From assembly GCF_018812025.1 (NCBI RefSeq), contig NC_063044.1, positions 44,545,330 to 44,609,329 of the forward strand: a stretch of 64,000 bases of DNA, given 5' to 3'. Positions within the stretch are counted from its first letter, which is position 1. Each line of letters starts with the position of its first letter. The notes below the pieces were generated by a model. The model saw nothing but the letters and a program-made list of their open reading frames with translations. It ran no database searches and had not been told where the DNA came from. Made by a program: the position numbers and the translations under genes. The DNA comes from Megalobrama amblycephala (taxonomy: Eukaryota > Chordata > Actinopteri > Cypriniformes > Xenocyprididae). This document shows positions 1 through 20,639 of the stretch, one piece after another.

Positions 1-441
1 CATGACAGACACAACCAGATCATTCACATAGTCTCCAAGAAGGCAGTGAAAGTATTAAGTAATTTAACACTGAGCTGAACTCTGTGGGTGATGGATGCCC
101 ACACAGTGTTAGTCTGGCTTGGCCTGGTTTGATCATTGCATGCTTACAAGAAATATCTCATCATAACCAAAAGTCATGTGAATGAATGTCTTTCTGATGA
201 CAATGACATCTCGGATAACACAATCTGAATAACAGATGTTATTTTCCAGTATTCGTTGTTCCCATTCTCATCTTAAGTTACTCTTCCTTGAGTAGAAACA
301 CACCAGGAAACGTGATGGGCTTAATAAACGATTGACACTGTCTGACTCATCTTTGTTCAGCTTTTCTTACAGCTGATAGTGGGTGTGTGACAGGCATTCA
401 CAAATTTCTGAAGAGCTTTCACCTGCTTTTTCACTGGCACC

Positions 442-777
442 TTAAAGGAACAGTTCAGCCAAAAATGAAAATTTAGCCATAATTTACTCACCCTCAAGTT
501 GTCCCACGCCTGTATGAGTTTCTTTCTTCTGTTGAACACAAAAGAAGATATTTTGAAGAATATGGGTAAGCAAACAGTTGATGGACCCCACTGACTTCCA
601 TAATTTGAAAAAAAAAAAAAAAATACTATGGAAGTCAGTGGGGTCCATCAACTGTTTGCTTACCCATATTCTTCAAAATATCTTCTTTTGTGTTTGAGAA
701 AGAAACTCATACAGGTTTGGAACAACTTGAGGGTGAGTAAATGATGACAAAATTTTCATTTTTGGGTGAACTGAAAA
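442..777. mobile_element. TTAA-flanked palindromic MITE (family A)
   Basis: Both arms carry the same sequence in opposite orientation. CAAACAGTTGATGGACCCC near 570 returns as its complement near 640, around an A-rich centre (608-622). The left end is TTAAAGGAACAGTTCA. The right end runs into the (TA)n tract. Related copies are at 40167-40482, 47543-47733 and 48437/50866. Non-coding; open frames here are chance readings of the hairpin. Confidence 0.8.
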
Positions 778-780
778 AAA

Positions 781-843
<63 letters not shown>
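781..843. repeat. (TA)n microsatellite
   Basis: About 62 bp of pure TA dinucleotides. Apparent open frames of alternating Y and I are translations of this tract. Confidence 0.97.
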
Positions 844-845
<2 letters not shown>

Positions 846-1680
846 GTTTTTGAATGAAGTCTCTTATGCTCATTAAGGCTGCATTTATTTCATAATAAAT
901 ACAGAAAAAAAACAATAATATTGTGAAATATTTAAAATTATGGTTTTCTATTTTAATATACTTTAAATATAATTTATTCCTGTGATGTTAAAGATGAATT
1001 TTCAGCATCATTACTCCAGTCTTCAGTGTCACATGATCCTTCAGAAATCATTCTAATATGATGATTTATTATTAATGTTGGAAACAGTTGTGCTGCTTAA
1101 TATTATTTTATAACCTGTGATACTTTTTCAGGATTCTTTGATGAATAAAAAGTTAAAAAATATCAGCATTTATTTAAAATAGAAACCTTTTGTAACAATA
1201 TACACTACCGTTCAAAAGTTTGGGGCCAGTATTTATTTATTTATTCATTTATTTTAAAGAAATTAATACTTTTATTGAGCACGGATGTGTTAAGTTGATA
1301 AAAAGTGATAGTAAAGATTTATATTGTTAGAAAAGATTTATATTTTTATTAATCAGTGAATCCTGAAAAAAAGTATCACAGGTTCCAAAAAAATATTAAG
1401 CAACACAACTGTTTTCAACACTGATAATAACTGAGTATCAATTCATCATATTAGAATGATTTCTGAAGGATCATGTGACACTGAAGACTGGAGTAATGAT
1501 GCTGAAAATTCAGCTTTGACATCACATAAATAATTTATATTTTAAAGTATATTAAAATAGAAACCATTAATTTTAAATTGTAATAATATTTCACAATATT
1601 ATTGTTTTTTCTGTATTTATTATGAAATAAATGCAGCCTTAATGAGCATAAGAGACTTCGTTCAAAAACATTAAAAATAG
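844..1680. mobile_element. Inverted pair of non-autonomous elements (family B)
   Basis: The left half (844-1200) and the right half (about 1205-1680) are inverted copies. CATCATTACTCCAGTCTTCA near 1007 pairs with its complement near 1480. The core ACACTACCGTTCAAAAGTTT at 1202 is the well known terminal motif of a very common fish DNA-transposon-derived repeat. Each outer side is bordered by a (TA)n tract. Related fragments are at 11034-11400, 13553-14490 (split), 46370-46530, 55346-55700 and 63405-63600. Confidence 0.75.
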
Positions 1681-1702
1681 TAATGTTTCCTTTTGACTGA
1701 CT

Positions 1703-1705
<3 letters not shown>

Positions 1706-1760
<55 letters not shown>
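1706..1760. repeat. (TA)n and (CA)n microsatellite
   Basis: A TA dinucleotide tract of about 43 bp is followed by a short CA run. It mirrors the (TA)n tract on the other side of the inverted element pair. Confidence 0.95.
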
Positions 1761-2932
1761 TCATAATCTCTGATTGCAATAAAATATAATGGTGATTTAA
1801 ATACAAATACTAAAGGGACATTAATAAAACATGGGACAATAGTGAACCATCAAAAGTACAATAAATACACACACTGAACCCATTAAATGCTTAATAGAAA
1901 ATTAAACACGGGCCTAAATGAGACTCCGACATCTCTGTTTATCCACATAAACGCAACAATTATGGAATTTTGACAGCGTTTTTTACAATGACAAGCAAAG
2001 CACCCGTTGCAATACAGCGCCCCATCCTGCAGCACAGAGAGAGTGCTGTAGCTTTGCGCACAAAATGTGTTCGTATTGAGCGAGCAATGCGTTTCTGTGG
2101 ACATTTTGAAGCGAAGCCATGGTTTTGGAATGAAAATCGTAGGCTTGCTCAAGGTTACACATCTCGAGGTCTCTTAACGCAGAAACACTGTGGTGTGGTG
2201 TGGTGTGTTGTGATGAGCTTATGTGAGCATTACGCGAGCCCTGTCAAGGTTAAATCCGCTGAACGAGCACATTCCTGTCATTTCACTCTTATGACACCGT
2301 TCTGCTGCAGAAAAACACGCCACATTTCTGATGTGAACGTACATCAATATCAGCGATATTAAATAATTAATAATGAAACAGCCGGCCGCTGGTTCATCTT
2401 GTACCTTGTCGATAGGCTACAGCATAGGACAACCACTTCGGATCTATTTTAAGCTTTTGCCTGTTTACCAAAGGGCTCAGGCTAGAAACAATCACCTCTA
2501 TTTCATGACGCATACAAATGCTAGAAAATTAATAGGCTCGTGCCACCGCCGACATTTGAGTAACGTTAGCCTACTCATGATGCGAGTTAATTATTATTTT
2601 TGTTCCCGTATATCATTGTGCGTTAGCCACATATTAGCATGCTATGAATAATAAGGTAAACCAAACACCCGCAATATTGCTGCAGATCTGTATTCGTGGT
2701 CAGAAATGACTGATTCGCCACCTGCTACTGTATGTAGGCAGGTTACATTGAGGAAAGATGTCAGTGGCTGGCAAAATCTGAATTTTAGTGTTTGTGTTTT
2801 TGAAAAAGAGACAATAAAGCTCTTATTTCGATTGCGACTGTGGCGAAATAGTGCGCTCAATTTCAACGCAGAGCTAATTCCTAATAAAAATAAGCTTATT
2901 CATTGAATAATTTAAATGGAAGCATATCTTAC
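1761..2932. other. Unassigned DNA, no gene recognised
   Basis: About 1.2 kb with moderately CpG-containing sequence and several short open frames on both strands (for example 1970-2362). None shows a domain, a conserved motif or convincing codon use. No clear terminal repeats were found. The stretch near 2201 (a short TGGTG/TGTGG run) is a minor simple repeat. It lies just downstream, on the minus strand, of the candidate first exon at 2933, so it could be intron. Confidence 0.4.
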
Positions 2933-3050
2933 CCGGGTCGCCATGTTTGCGTTGGTGATGCTGCTCGGGAGAGATCCACGCAGCAGTACTAGAGCAGCAC
3001 TACAGTAGCGGACAGCGACACAGGCGAGAGCTGCGCATGCGCGTGGACTG
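2933..3050 (-). promoter_or_regulatory. Candidate promoter and first exon of an unidentified leftward gene
   Basis: On the minus strand a CpG-rich stretch contains TGCGCATGCGCG at about 3044-3033, a palindromic NRF1-type site. Further down is AACATGGCGACCCGG directly followed by the donor GTAAGA. This would give a first coding exon of only four codons (M-A-T-R, 2944-2933), phase 0, in a good Kozak context. The remaining exons would lie left of position 1 or between repeats; I could not identify any. It may also be a promoter-like piece of a repeat. Confidence 0.35.
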
Positions 3051-3149
3051 GAATTCTGACTCGTTTCTAGGAATCGATTCTTTTGAACAGTTCGTTCAGA
3101 GAACCGCTTCAAAAAACGAGGCAGAGATATTCTCTACAAGAATAAATAA

Positions 3150-4007
3150 CTTTTCTTTGACAACTGGTTCAGAAATTATCTTCTTTTAGTTGGACAGCTT
3201 TTTAGTTCACAGGGCAGACTTTATAACTACTCATATTTTTTACAGAAATATAAAATTCCTATAACTGCTAATGAATACGCTATTGCTTTAAGTGCTATTC
3301 CTTCTGGTGTGTCTTTTCTGTTGCAAGGTTCTACATTTCCATGGCCATGTACTCACTCTTTGAACCTAACTGACACAATGATCGGAAATGTGTGCTTTTC
3401 TGTAGAGCAACATAAAAATAATTCTAAAATCAGAGCTCTCTTCTAGAGAGAGTTAAGGACAATTCCGTAGCTATATAATACCATACTGGAATAATACTGT
3501 AGAGAATGGGAGAAAGTGTGGTCCTTGTCTCATAAGTATCTGCTTACTAATAAAGTAAAAGAAATAACATTTGAATTAATTCACAAATGTTACCCGACCA
3601 AAGCCTTTCTTAGGAAATATAAGTCAGATATTGAAGTGAATTGTTCTTTCTGTCACTCTTCTGTGGAAGATCTCATTCACTTGTTTTGGCAATGTACCCA
3701 CACAGAGAAATTTGTCAGATGTGTTAATGTTTATCCAATCATATTTTATAAGTGACTTTCCTTTCTGTTTTAAAGATGTTTTCTTTGGATTGTTTGACTA
3801 TTCAAAAGAGAATATAGGAAAATATTACATAATTAATTTGTGTTTCCTACTAACTAAATTTCACATACATAAACAAAAATTTACTGGCTCTAAACCTCTC
3901 TTTTCTCTATTCAAAGATGATCTAGACAAATATATCAAAACTATCCAATGCTCTGTTAATCCCAAAGCTATGAAAACTGTATCTCTATATTCTTCCTTTT
4001 TGTCCTC
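3150..4007 (+). mobile_element. LINE ORF2 C-terminal remnant (L1/Tx1-like), left part
   Basis: Translation gives DNWFRNYLLLVGQLFSSQG and KIPITANEYAIALSAIPSG from 3160. After a stop near 3445 it gives WSLSHKYLLTNKVKEITFELIHKCYPT and NCSFCHSSVEDLIHLFWQCTHT, then a frameshift near 3712 and DVFFGLFDYSKENIGKYYIIN. This is the region after the reverse transcriptase in fish L1/Tx1-type LINEs, including the C-x2-C-x7-H-x4-C zinc-binding stretch (NCSFC...HLFWQC). At least one stop and one frameshift break it, so it is dead. The sequence is interrupted at 4008 by a TTAA element and appears to continue at 5703. Confidence 0.8.
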
Positions 4008-5702
4008 TTAAAGGATTAGTTCACTTTCATATAAAATTGTCCTGAAAATTTACTCACCCCCATGTCATCCAAGATGTCCATGTCTTTCTTTCTTCAGTTG
4101 AAAAGAAATTAAGGTTTTTGATGAAAACATTCTTGGATTTTTCTCCATATAGTGGACTTCAATGGGCACCAAACAGTTGAAGGTCAAAATTAGTTTCACT
4201 GCAGCTTCAAATTGTTCAACACGATCCCAGATGAGAAATAAGGGTCTTATCTAGTGAAACCATCGCTCATTTTCTGAAAAAAATGTAAAATTATACAAGT
4301 TTCAACCATAAATGCCCATCTTGAACTAGCTTCTTCTTCTTCTTCTCCTCTATAGAGGGTATGCAACGACGTCACTTTCCCGCCGAAAACGCGCTCCCTC
4401 AGCTGGACTGAGAGGCAAAAGAGCTGCTTCATGACTGGATTTAATAGGGGAAACTGCGAAAACGCGAGTAAAACTAACGAATTACACCAAAGGTTGGACT
4501 CGAAAGTGTTCCTTACAACTTGTCAAATAAACCTAATCCATGGATATTGACATGCAGCTAGGAGTCGTAGGCCTATTTCCTGACATTTATATGTGCCTGA
4601 TTTCGACGGTGGGGAAATATATAAAGCAAATCTGCCGGTGAATGCTTTATATAATGCCAATATCGGTAGGTCTAAATCCGCGTAATCACTTATTTCAATG
4701 TTATATCGTCATATTGTCCAGCCTTGAAACATATAACGTATAGTTTTATAGTAGTCTATAGTTTTTGTCAGTGTTATTTAAAAACGCCCAATTATGCAGA
4801 ATATAAGATGGAAAATATTTAATTGATGAGTTGTCAACATAATATATAACAATACAATATATACGGTATGATTTTACCTCAAAATCCAACAATTTGACAC
4901 AAAATGATTAAATCCATGTTTATCTGCTGGAGTCAAGTTGTTTCTGTGAATTTCAGTGATCCATTTGCTTATTTTTCTGTTGCTTTCTGCAGTTTTTAAA
5001 TATATACCTCAGGTTTTGTGCCAAAACTATTTGTACAGTCAATCGAAAAGCTCTTTCCCGTTTTGGAAGTGTTTTGTGTGTTTTTCGCGACATTCACGCT
5101 GAAAACCAACATTGCCGCTCAGTCTTTTGCCACTCAGTGGACGTGACAGTCCTAACGGTCGACGGTGACGTCACGTGCATACCCTCTATTTGAATTCCAG
5201 CAGTGTAGACACTGCTAAGCGTATTACTGCCCTCCACAGGTCAAAGTTTGAACTAATTGTTATATACTATTGAACTAGGATATTGCATATAAAAATTAGT
5301 TCAAACTTTGACCTGTGGAGGGCAGTATTACACTTAGCAGTGTCTACACTGCTGGAATTCAAATGGAGGAGAAGAAGAGAGCTTGTTCAAGATTAGCATT
5401 TATGGTTGAAACTTATATAATTTTAAATTTTTTTCAGAAAATGAGCGATGGTTTCACTAGATAAGACCCTTATTTCTCATCTGGGATCGTGTGGAACAAT
5501 TTGAAGCTGCAGTGAAACTAATTTTGACCTTCAACCGTTTGGTGCCCATTGAAGTCTACTATAAGGAGAAAAATCCTGGAATGTTTTCATCAAAAACTTA
5601 ATTTCTTTTCAACTGAAGAAAGAAAGACATGAACATCTTGGATGACATGGGGGTGAGTAAATTATCAGGAAAAGTTTATTTAAAAGTGGACTAATCCTTT
5701 AA
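4008..5702. mobile_element. 1.7 kb palindromic TTAA element (non-autonomous)
   Basis: Ends are TTAAAGGATTAGTTCACTTT and its approximate inverse ending in CTAATCCTTTAA at 5702. The arms (about 4008-4376 and 5160-5702) are inverted copies; for example, the stretch on moving up to the CATCCAAGATG motif near 4066 recurs inverted near 5635. The centre (4377-5160) has no open frame of note. TTAA at both edges fits the target preference of piggyBac-type elements. The insertion interrupts the LINE remnant. The right arm itself carries an inserted hairpin at 5188-5364. Confidence 0.75.
5188..5364. repeat. Near-perfect hairpin repeat of 177 bp
   Basis: The left arm (5188-5259) starting ATTTGAATTCCAGCAGTGTA and the right arm (5294-5364) are almost perfect inverted copies of about 71 nt with a loop of about 34 nt. 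It sits inside the right arm of the surrounding palindromic element and has no counterpart in the left arm, so it is a later insertion. Confidence 0.85.
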
Positions 5703-5910
5703 GGTTTACATATATTGCATTGTTGTTGTTTTATTACCCTGGCATCTTATCTGTGTTTGTGTAGTTTTCTGTCTTTTTTTGTTTTATGGTTTCCATGTGC
5801 CTGTATTGTTTTATTGCTCTGATATTAAGTAATGTTTGATGAGTCATTTTGTTGAGTCATTTGAGTCATTTTGTTTTGTTTTTTGGTGCACAAAAAGTAA
5901 AAAAAAAAAA
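5703..5910 (+). mobile_element. LINE 3' tail, continuation of the 3150-4007 remnant
   Basis: T-rich sequence resuming after the TTAA element (TTTTATTACCCTGGCATC and on) ends near a short A run at 5897. Its T/G-rich character fits the 3'UTR of fish L1/Tx1-like LINEs. The assignment rests mainly on position directly after the interrupting element. Confidence 0.45.
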
Positions 5911-6600
5911 TGAGTCAGTGGTTTTTTAAGTCATCTCAAAGTCAATGACATCCCAGCATGGCATATTGTATGCTATAAAACGTTCAAATTAAGCAATAAA
6001 TCCAATAAACATTTAGCAAATATTGCAGATTGCTACTTGCAGATTGTTGTCAGTAAGGTGTCTTTATCGCAATTTCTTGCTCATCAGATTGTTGAAGCCA
6101 CGATTCAGCATTTAAAAACAAAATCATCTATTAAACTTTGAATATGAATTATTTACATAAATACTTAAATTTATTTACATTTCAAAGATGAACACATTTT
6201 TAAATTCTATTAAAAACAAACCAACTTTGTATTACTGTTAATAAAATGGACATGTAAACGATAAACATTTTTTTTTTGCCCCATTAATCAAAACTATGTT
6301 CATACCAAATCAATTCAATTTATCTGTTCATTGTGAATGGGACATGAAACAAACTGATTCAATTAAAATCATTCAGGTTTTGTAAACTGGTGATGTATAA
6401 AAAAATGAGACCCAAACTATTGGTTCAGTGTTGGGCTGGTTGTGAATGGGTATTTCAGACCTGCAAGGAAAAATTATTACATATTACTTTAATAGAGCAC
6501 AAATAAATAAATATTAAAATCATGACTCAAGTCAAATGAGAACTGTCAGGTGCAAGTAAAATCCTCAAAACATGCTAATCTGATGTTCTTTGTATCCTAG
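5911..6600. other. Intergenic DNA without recognised feature
   Basis: A/T-rich sequence of about 700 bp between the LINE tail and the psmd11 poly(A) signal. No open frame above 60 codons with domain content and no clear terminal inverted repeat was found. Confidence 0.5.
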
Positions 6601-6619
6601 GATCTGGTACAGAAGCACT

Positions 6620-7364
6620 CAGAGTCATGTTCTCTTGGTGACTTTATTATGTTTTTTAGCGTTATAAAAAAAAGGGCAACAGCATGACAGGCCAGACAGA
6701 GGCGCTTGGCAACGATATGTACAAAGGAGGAGGAGGAGGGCAGGAATGCACAGGCCAGGGAATGACAACAGCTCAAAACCCCGTCCTGTTGACAGCATCT
6801 TATTAGAATTTTTCCACCCCACATAAAAAGTCCAAGTATGCTGTCTGTAAGAGAGGTAGGCCTGGAGCGAAGCCAGGGGCTTCCTTAGGGGACCGGGGTT
6901 TGGGCTAAAACCGTTCAATCAGTAATGCAGGGAATCTTGCTCAACACAATGGCCCCAGATTGGCAAGGGAACTGAATCATTCTCATATCAGCTTTGCTCT
7001 ACGAGAGAATTATGTATATACATTTCAAATAAAGTTAGAATGCAGGTGAGTTTATTATTTTTTCTTTTTCTGAAGATTCCCTGATGGCCCATTAGGCACA
7101 GCCAAGATACAAAGAAATGCATTAACAGCAAAAAATCAAGTGAAAATAAAAAAATGTGATCCCATAGTAATAGTAATAGTTTGTCCTTTGAGGAAGGTGG
7201 TAAAAAATGTCCAAGTGAAAGCCAGAGAGGACAACAGCAGGAGTCAGTCCGTTTTTGGGGTGTTAGACCTTTTTTTTGACTTGGTATCTGAATAACATCC
7301 CTCTCCCCTTCCCCCAGAGTCCCCACACTGGCCATGCTCTCAGCTGCAGGGTCCAATGCTCAAC
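6620..7364 (-). other. psmd11: psmd11 3'UTR exon and poly(A) signal (inferred)
   Basis: Downstream of the psmd11 stop, the minus strand has a good acceptor (pyrimidine-rich tract, then TGTGCAG) ending at 7365, followed by about 740 bp without conserved coding content. An AATAAA hexamer on the minus strand lies at 6648-6643, so cleavage is expected near 6615-6630. A 122-codon open frame inside this exon (7356-6988) has no recognisable domain and I treat it as UTR. The exon is inferred from signals, not from a transcript. Confidence 0.55.
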
Positions 7365-7477
7365 CTGCACAAAAGGAAAAGTTGAGATCAGCAAAGTAAT
7401 TTTTCAATGTAACGACATGTGATACCATGAGATTCAACACTATTATGCACAAAGCACAACACAGAAAATGGACTTGC
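7365..7477 (-). other. psmd11: Probable GC-AG intron starting directly after the psmd11 stop codon
   Basis: On the minus strand the coding exon ends with ACATAG followed by GCAAGT. AG|GCAAGT is the consensus of the rare GC-AG class of introns. The matching acceptor TGTGCAG ends at 7365, giving a 113 bp intron. The stop TAG would be the last three bases of the upstream exon, so the protein does not change whether or not the intron is removed. Without splicing, the 3'UTR would simply continue. Confidence 0.45.
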
Positions 7478-16835
<9,358 letters not shown>

Positions 16836-16960
16836 CTTCCCAATTCACCAATTGCCTGATTCACATAACAATCATCACTGAACACGCTACCGGAAGCGCC
16901 ACTGAGGCACGCTGGGAGATTGAGTTCGTGGAGACAGTAGGCTGTATGACTCACTCCAGG
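16836..16960 (-). promoter_or_regulatory. psmd11: psmd11 core promoter region
   Basis: The 125 bp upstream of the psmd11 ATG has no TATA box. It holds an ETS/GABP-type core (CCGGAAGC at 16890-16897 on the plus strand). It also holds a stretch reading CTCAATCTCCCAGCGTGCC on the minus strand (about 16926-16908), which resembles the ZNF143/THAP11 element common in housekeeping promoters. Function is inferred from motif resemblance and position only. Confidence 0.45.
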
Positions 16961-17066
16961 ATACCAAGTCCTGGCCATTGACATTTCATGTGAACTTGTC
17001 TTGAATGCTGTAAATAACTGATTTTGGAGAATTTGTTTACATTATTCATCTATCACCATATAGCCT

Positions 17067-17153
<87 letters not shown>

Positions 17154-17219
17154 CGATGGATGGATGGATGGATGGATGGATGGACGGACGGACGGACGGA
17201 CGGACGGACGGATGGATGA

Positions 17220-17295
<76 letters not shown>
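17067..17295. repeat. (GATA)n array with GGAT and GGAC interruptions
   Basis: Long tandem GATA tetranucleotides, with a central block of GGAT and GGAC units at about 17158-17218. It lies in the psmd11/cdk5r1 intergenic region. Confidence 0.97.
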
Positions 17296-17297
<2 letters not shown>

Positions 17298-17429
17298 TAT
17301 TACGTGTTGTATACTGACTGTATACTTGTATATGTATTCATGTTATTTAGCAACTTCATGTAAAGTGTCCTTGGGTTCTTGAAAGGCGCTAAATAAATAA
17401 AACATATTATTATTATTATTATTATTATA

Positions 17430-17430
<1 letters not shown>
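17296..17430. repeat. 135 bp spacer, copy 1 (SINE/LINE-tail-like)
   Basis: Begins ATTACGTGTTGTATACTGAC and ends in AGGCGCTAAATAAATAAAAC followed by (TTA)n. The same spacer recurs at 17763-17893 after the next GATA block. The ending resembles the 3' tail of fish L2-type LINEs and their SINE partners (GGCGCTATATAAA then short repeats). Confidence 0.8.
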
Positions 17431-17762
<332 letters not shown>

Positions 17763-17763
<1 letters not shown>

Positions 17764-17892
17764 TATTACGTGTTGTATACTGACTGTATACTTGTATATG
17801 TATTCATGTTATTTAGCAACTTCATGTAAAGTGTCCCTTGGGTTCTTGAAAGGCGCTAAATAAATAAAACATTATTATTATTATTATTATTA

Positions 17893-17893
<1 letters not shown>
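17763..17893. repeat. Spacer, copy 2
   Basis: Nearly identical to 17296-17430, with the same ATTACGTGTTGTATACTGAC start and (TTA)n end. One extra C is seen in CCTTGGG and two bases are missing before the TTA run. Confidence 0.85.
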
Positions 17894-18030
<137 letters not shown>

Positions 18031-18105
18031 CTACAAAATATTCCAAGGCATGATATAGATATCTACCATGGAACAGGTTTCTCCAAAAATTCATGAGAAG
18101 AAAAA

Positions 18106-18285
18106 AGCCAAAGCCCAGACCTGAATCCTATAGAAAATCTGTGAGTGGAGCTGAGGATAGCTGTGTACAGGATATGCGCTTGCAATTTAACAGATCTGGA
18201 ATGTTTTTGCAAAGAAGAGTGGGAAAATATTCCAAAGTCAATATATATGTGGCAAGCTAATAGACTCCTATCCAAACAGACTTAA
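18106..18285 (+). pseudogene. Tc1/mariner transposase C-terminal remnant
   Basis: The frame starting at 18106 reads [12 protein letters not shown], then TGA in place of the usual tryptophan codon, then VELRIAVYR and EEWENIPKS, ending in TAA at 18283-18285. SPDLNPIENLW is the signature around the last catalytic acid of Tc1-type DD34E transposases. Nothing upstream of the GATA array completes the gene, so only the tail survives. Sequence after the stop (AAGTATTAGGTCAGGGGCGT) may be a decayed terminal repeat. Confidence 0.8.
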
Positions 18286-18604
18286 GTGCTGTAATAAAAA
18301 AGTATTAGGTCAGGGGCGTGCGCACTTTTGCTATTAGTTATTCCAAGTTTTCTCTGAAATAAGTCATTTTGGCATTGTATATGTGCAAGATGAAAACGTT
18401 TTAACAAGGGTACATTGTTAAAAATATGTATTTTTATGATTTGTTATCACAACATTTTCTTTTGTCAAATCAGCTTAGATATTGTGGTTCAGATAACATA
18501 ATATTTTGAGTTTCTATTGATTAAACCAATCGTCTTCATTGTATTAAGTATTTTTTTTTTTCAATGAACTCAAAATTTTAAGGCAACCAGGTAACTTACT
18601 TTTT

Positions 18605-19390
18605 TTAAAGGGTTAGTTCACCCAAAAATGAAAATTCTGTCATTTATTACTCTCATGTCGTTCCACACCCGTAAGACCTTCGTTCATCTTCAGAACACAA
18701 ATTAAGATATTTTTGATGAAATATGATGGCTCAGTGAGGCCTTCATAGGGAGCAATGACATTTCCTCTCTCAAGATCCATTAATGTACTAAAAACATATT
18801 TAAATCAGTTCATGTGAGTACAGTGGTTCAATATTAATATTATAAAGCGACGAGAATATTTTTGGTGCGCCAAAAAAACAAAATAACGACTTATATAGTG
18901 ATGGCCGATTTCAAAACACTGCTTCAGGAAACTTCTGAGCACAAATTAATCAGTGTATCGAATCATGATTCAGATCACGTCAAGCCACCAAACTGCTGAA
19001 ATCACGTCACTTTGGTGCTCCGAATCATGTTTTCACACAAAAGACCCTTACACTCTGAAGCTTCCTGATGCAGTGTTTTGAAATCGGCCATCAATAAATA
19101 AGTCGTTATTTTGTTTTTTTGGCACACCAAAAATATTCTCGTCGCTTTATAATATTAATATTGAACCACTGTACTCACATGAACTGATTTAAATATGTTT
19201 TTATACATTAATGGATCTTGAGAGAGGAAATGTCATTGCTGTCAATGCAGGCCTCACTGAGCCATCGGATTTCAACAAAAATATCTTAATTTGCATTCCG
19301 AAGACGAACGAAGGTCTTACGGGTGTGGAACGGCATGAGGGTGAGTAATAAATGACAGAATTTTCATTTTTGGGTGAACTAACCCTTTAA
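18605..19390. mobile_element. Family C TTAA MITE, full length
   Basis: Starts TTAAAGGGTTAGTTCACCCA and ends GGTGAACTAACCCTTTAA. Arms share GATCCATTAATGTACTAAAA and its complement, around a centre with GATTCAGATCACGTCAAGCC. Length is 786 bp. Confidence 0.85.
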
Positions 19391-20014
19391 TCTTCGGAAC
19401 CCAAATTAAGATATTGACAGCAATGACATTTCCTCTCTCAAGATCCATTAATGTACTAAAAACATATTTAAATCGGTTCATGTGAGTACAGTGGTTCAAT
19501 ATTATAAAGCGACGAGAATATTTTTGTGCGCCAAAAAAACTAAATAATGACTTTTTAACAATATCTAATGATGGCCGATTTCAAAACACTGCTTTCATGA
19601 AGCTTCGGAGCTTTACGAATCGAATCAGTGGTTCGGAGCACCAAAGTCATGTGATTTTAGCAGTCTTGCGGTTTGACATGCGATCCGAATCACTGATTCG
19701 ACTCAAAAGATTCATAACGCTCTGAAGCAGTGTTTTGAAATCGCCACTAGATATAGTTAAAAAGTCGGGTTTTTTTGGCACACGAAAAATATTCTGTATA
19801 ACCACTGTACTCACATGAACTGATTTAAATATGTTTTTAGTACATTAATGGATCTTGAGAGAGGAAATGTCATTGCTGTCAATGCAGGCCTCACTGAGCC
19901 ATCGGATTTTATCAAAAATATCTTAATTTGCGTTCCGAAGATTAACAAAGGTCTTATGGGTGTGGAACGACATGAGTAATTAATGACAGAATTTTTGGGT
20001 GAACTAACCCTTTT
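19391..20014. mobile_element. Family C TTAA MITE, 5'-truncated copy directly abutting the previous one
   Basis: Begins inside the left arm (TCTTCGGAACCCAAATTAAG) exactly where the preceding copy ends, and runs to GGTGAACTAACCCTTTTA. About 620 bp. The missing end and the direct contact suggest a partial tandem duplication or recombination between copies. Confidence 0.8.
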
Positions 20015-20639
20015 ATGTTAAACCAACAATTCTTTTTTACAGTGTGTGTAGACTTTTTATATCCATCTTTTTTGATCTGAAGTGCTCTTTCATCAATGCC
20101 TTGAGAATGAGATAACCTTAAAGATATGAACATAAAAGAGTGCAACTGCAAAACACTCAGAATGATCTAAAAAACCTTAAACTATTACAAAGTGAGAGCA
20201 GGATGATTGGATAAGCATGAGAGATTGAGAGAGTGTGTGGGTGGGTGTGAGAGGGGGGATGGGGTTGCCCATTCATGTCACTGCGCCACTGAGCTCTACA
20301 AAGCCTCGGCGACGTTACTGCACATCAGGATTTAAGTTAATCTGTCTCGAGCGTTTTGTGTGACACTTTCCATACTCTCAGGATCTTGATTAAAGGTTGT
20401 AATCTGCCAACAGCTGGCATGTCATGCAAAGACAGGGCGTCTTATGTTAAAAGTATACCTTATATGTTCACGCTTAGGAACCGCTATAATAGGTGCTGGT
20501 GTTGTGGAGAGCGATTTCAGAGAACACATGAGGGACGGCATGGACAGAGATAACTAGAGGGAGCTCACTGCCAAGTTCCCACCCATCTGAGATACAGCAT
20601 CACCAAGAGGGAGCACCAAAGCCTTCTCTCTCTCTCTAA
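20015..20639. other. Unique upstream DNA of cdk5r1
   Basis: No recognised mobile element or gene. Contains short GT- and G-rich runs (20226-20262) and a (TC)n/poly-A stretch near 20620-20650. Could hold distal regulatory sites for cdk5r1, but none is identified. Confidence 0.4.

Noticed and set aside
1970..2362. 130-codon open frame on the plus strand
   Set aside because: No known motif, no splice or promoter context, and overlapping frames on the opposite strand of similar length; probably chance.
6988..7356. 122-codon open frame on the minus strand
   Set aside because: It sits in the inferred psmd11 3'UTR, has leucine/lysine-rich random composition and no conserved domain.
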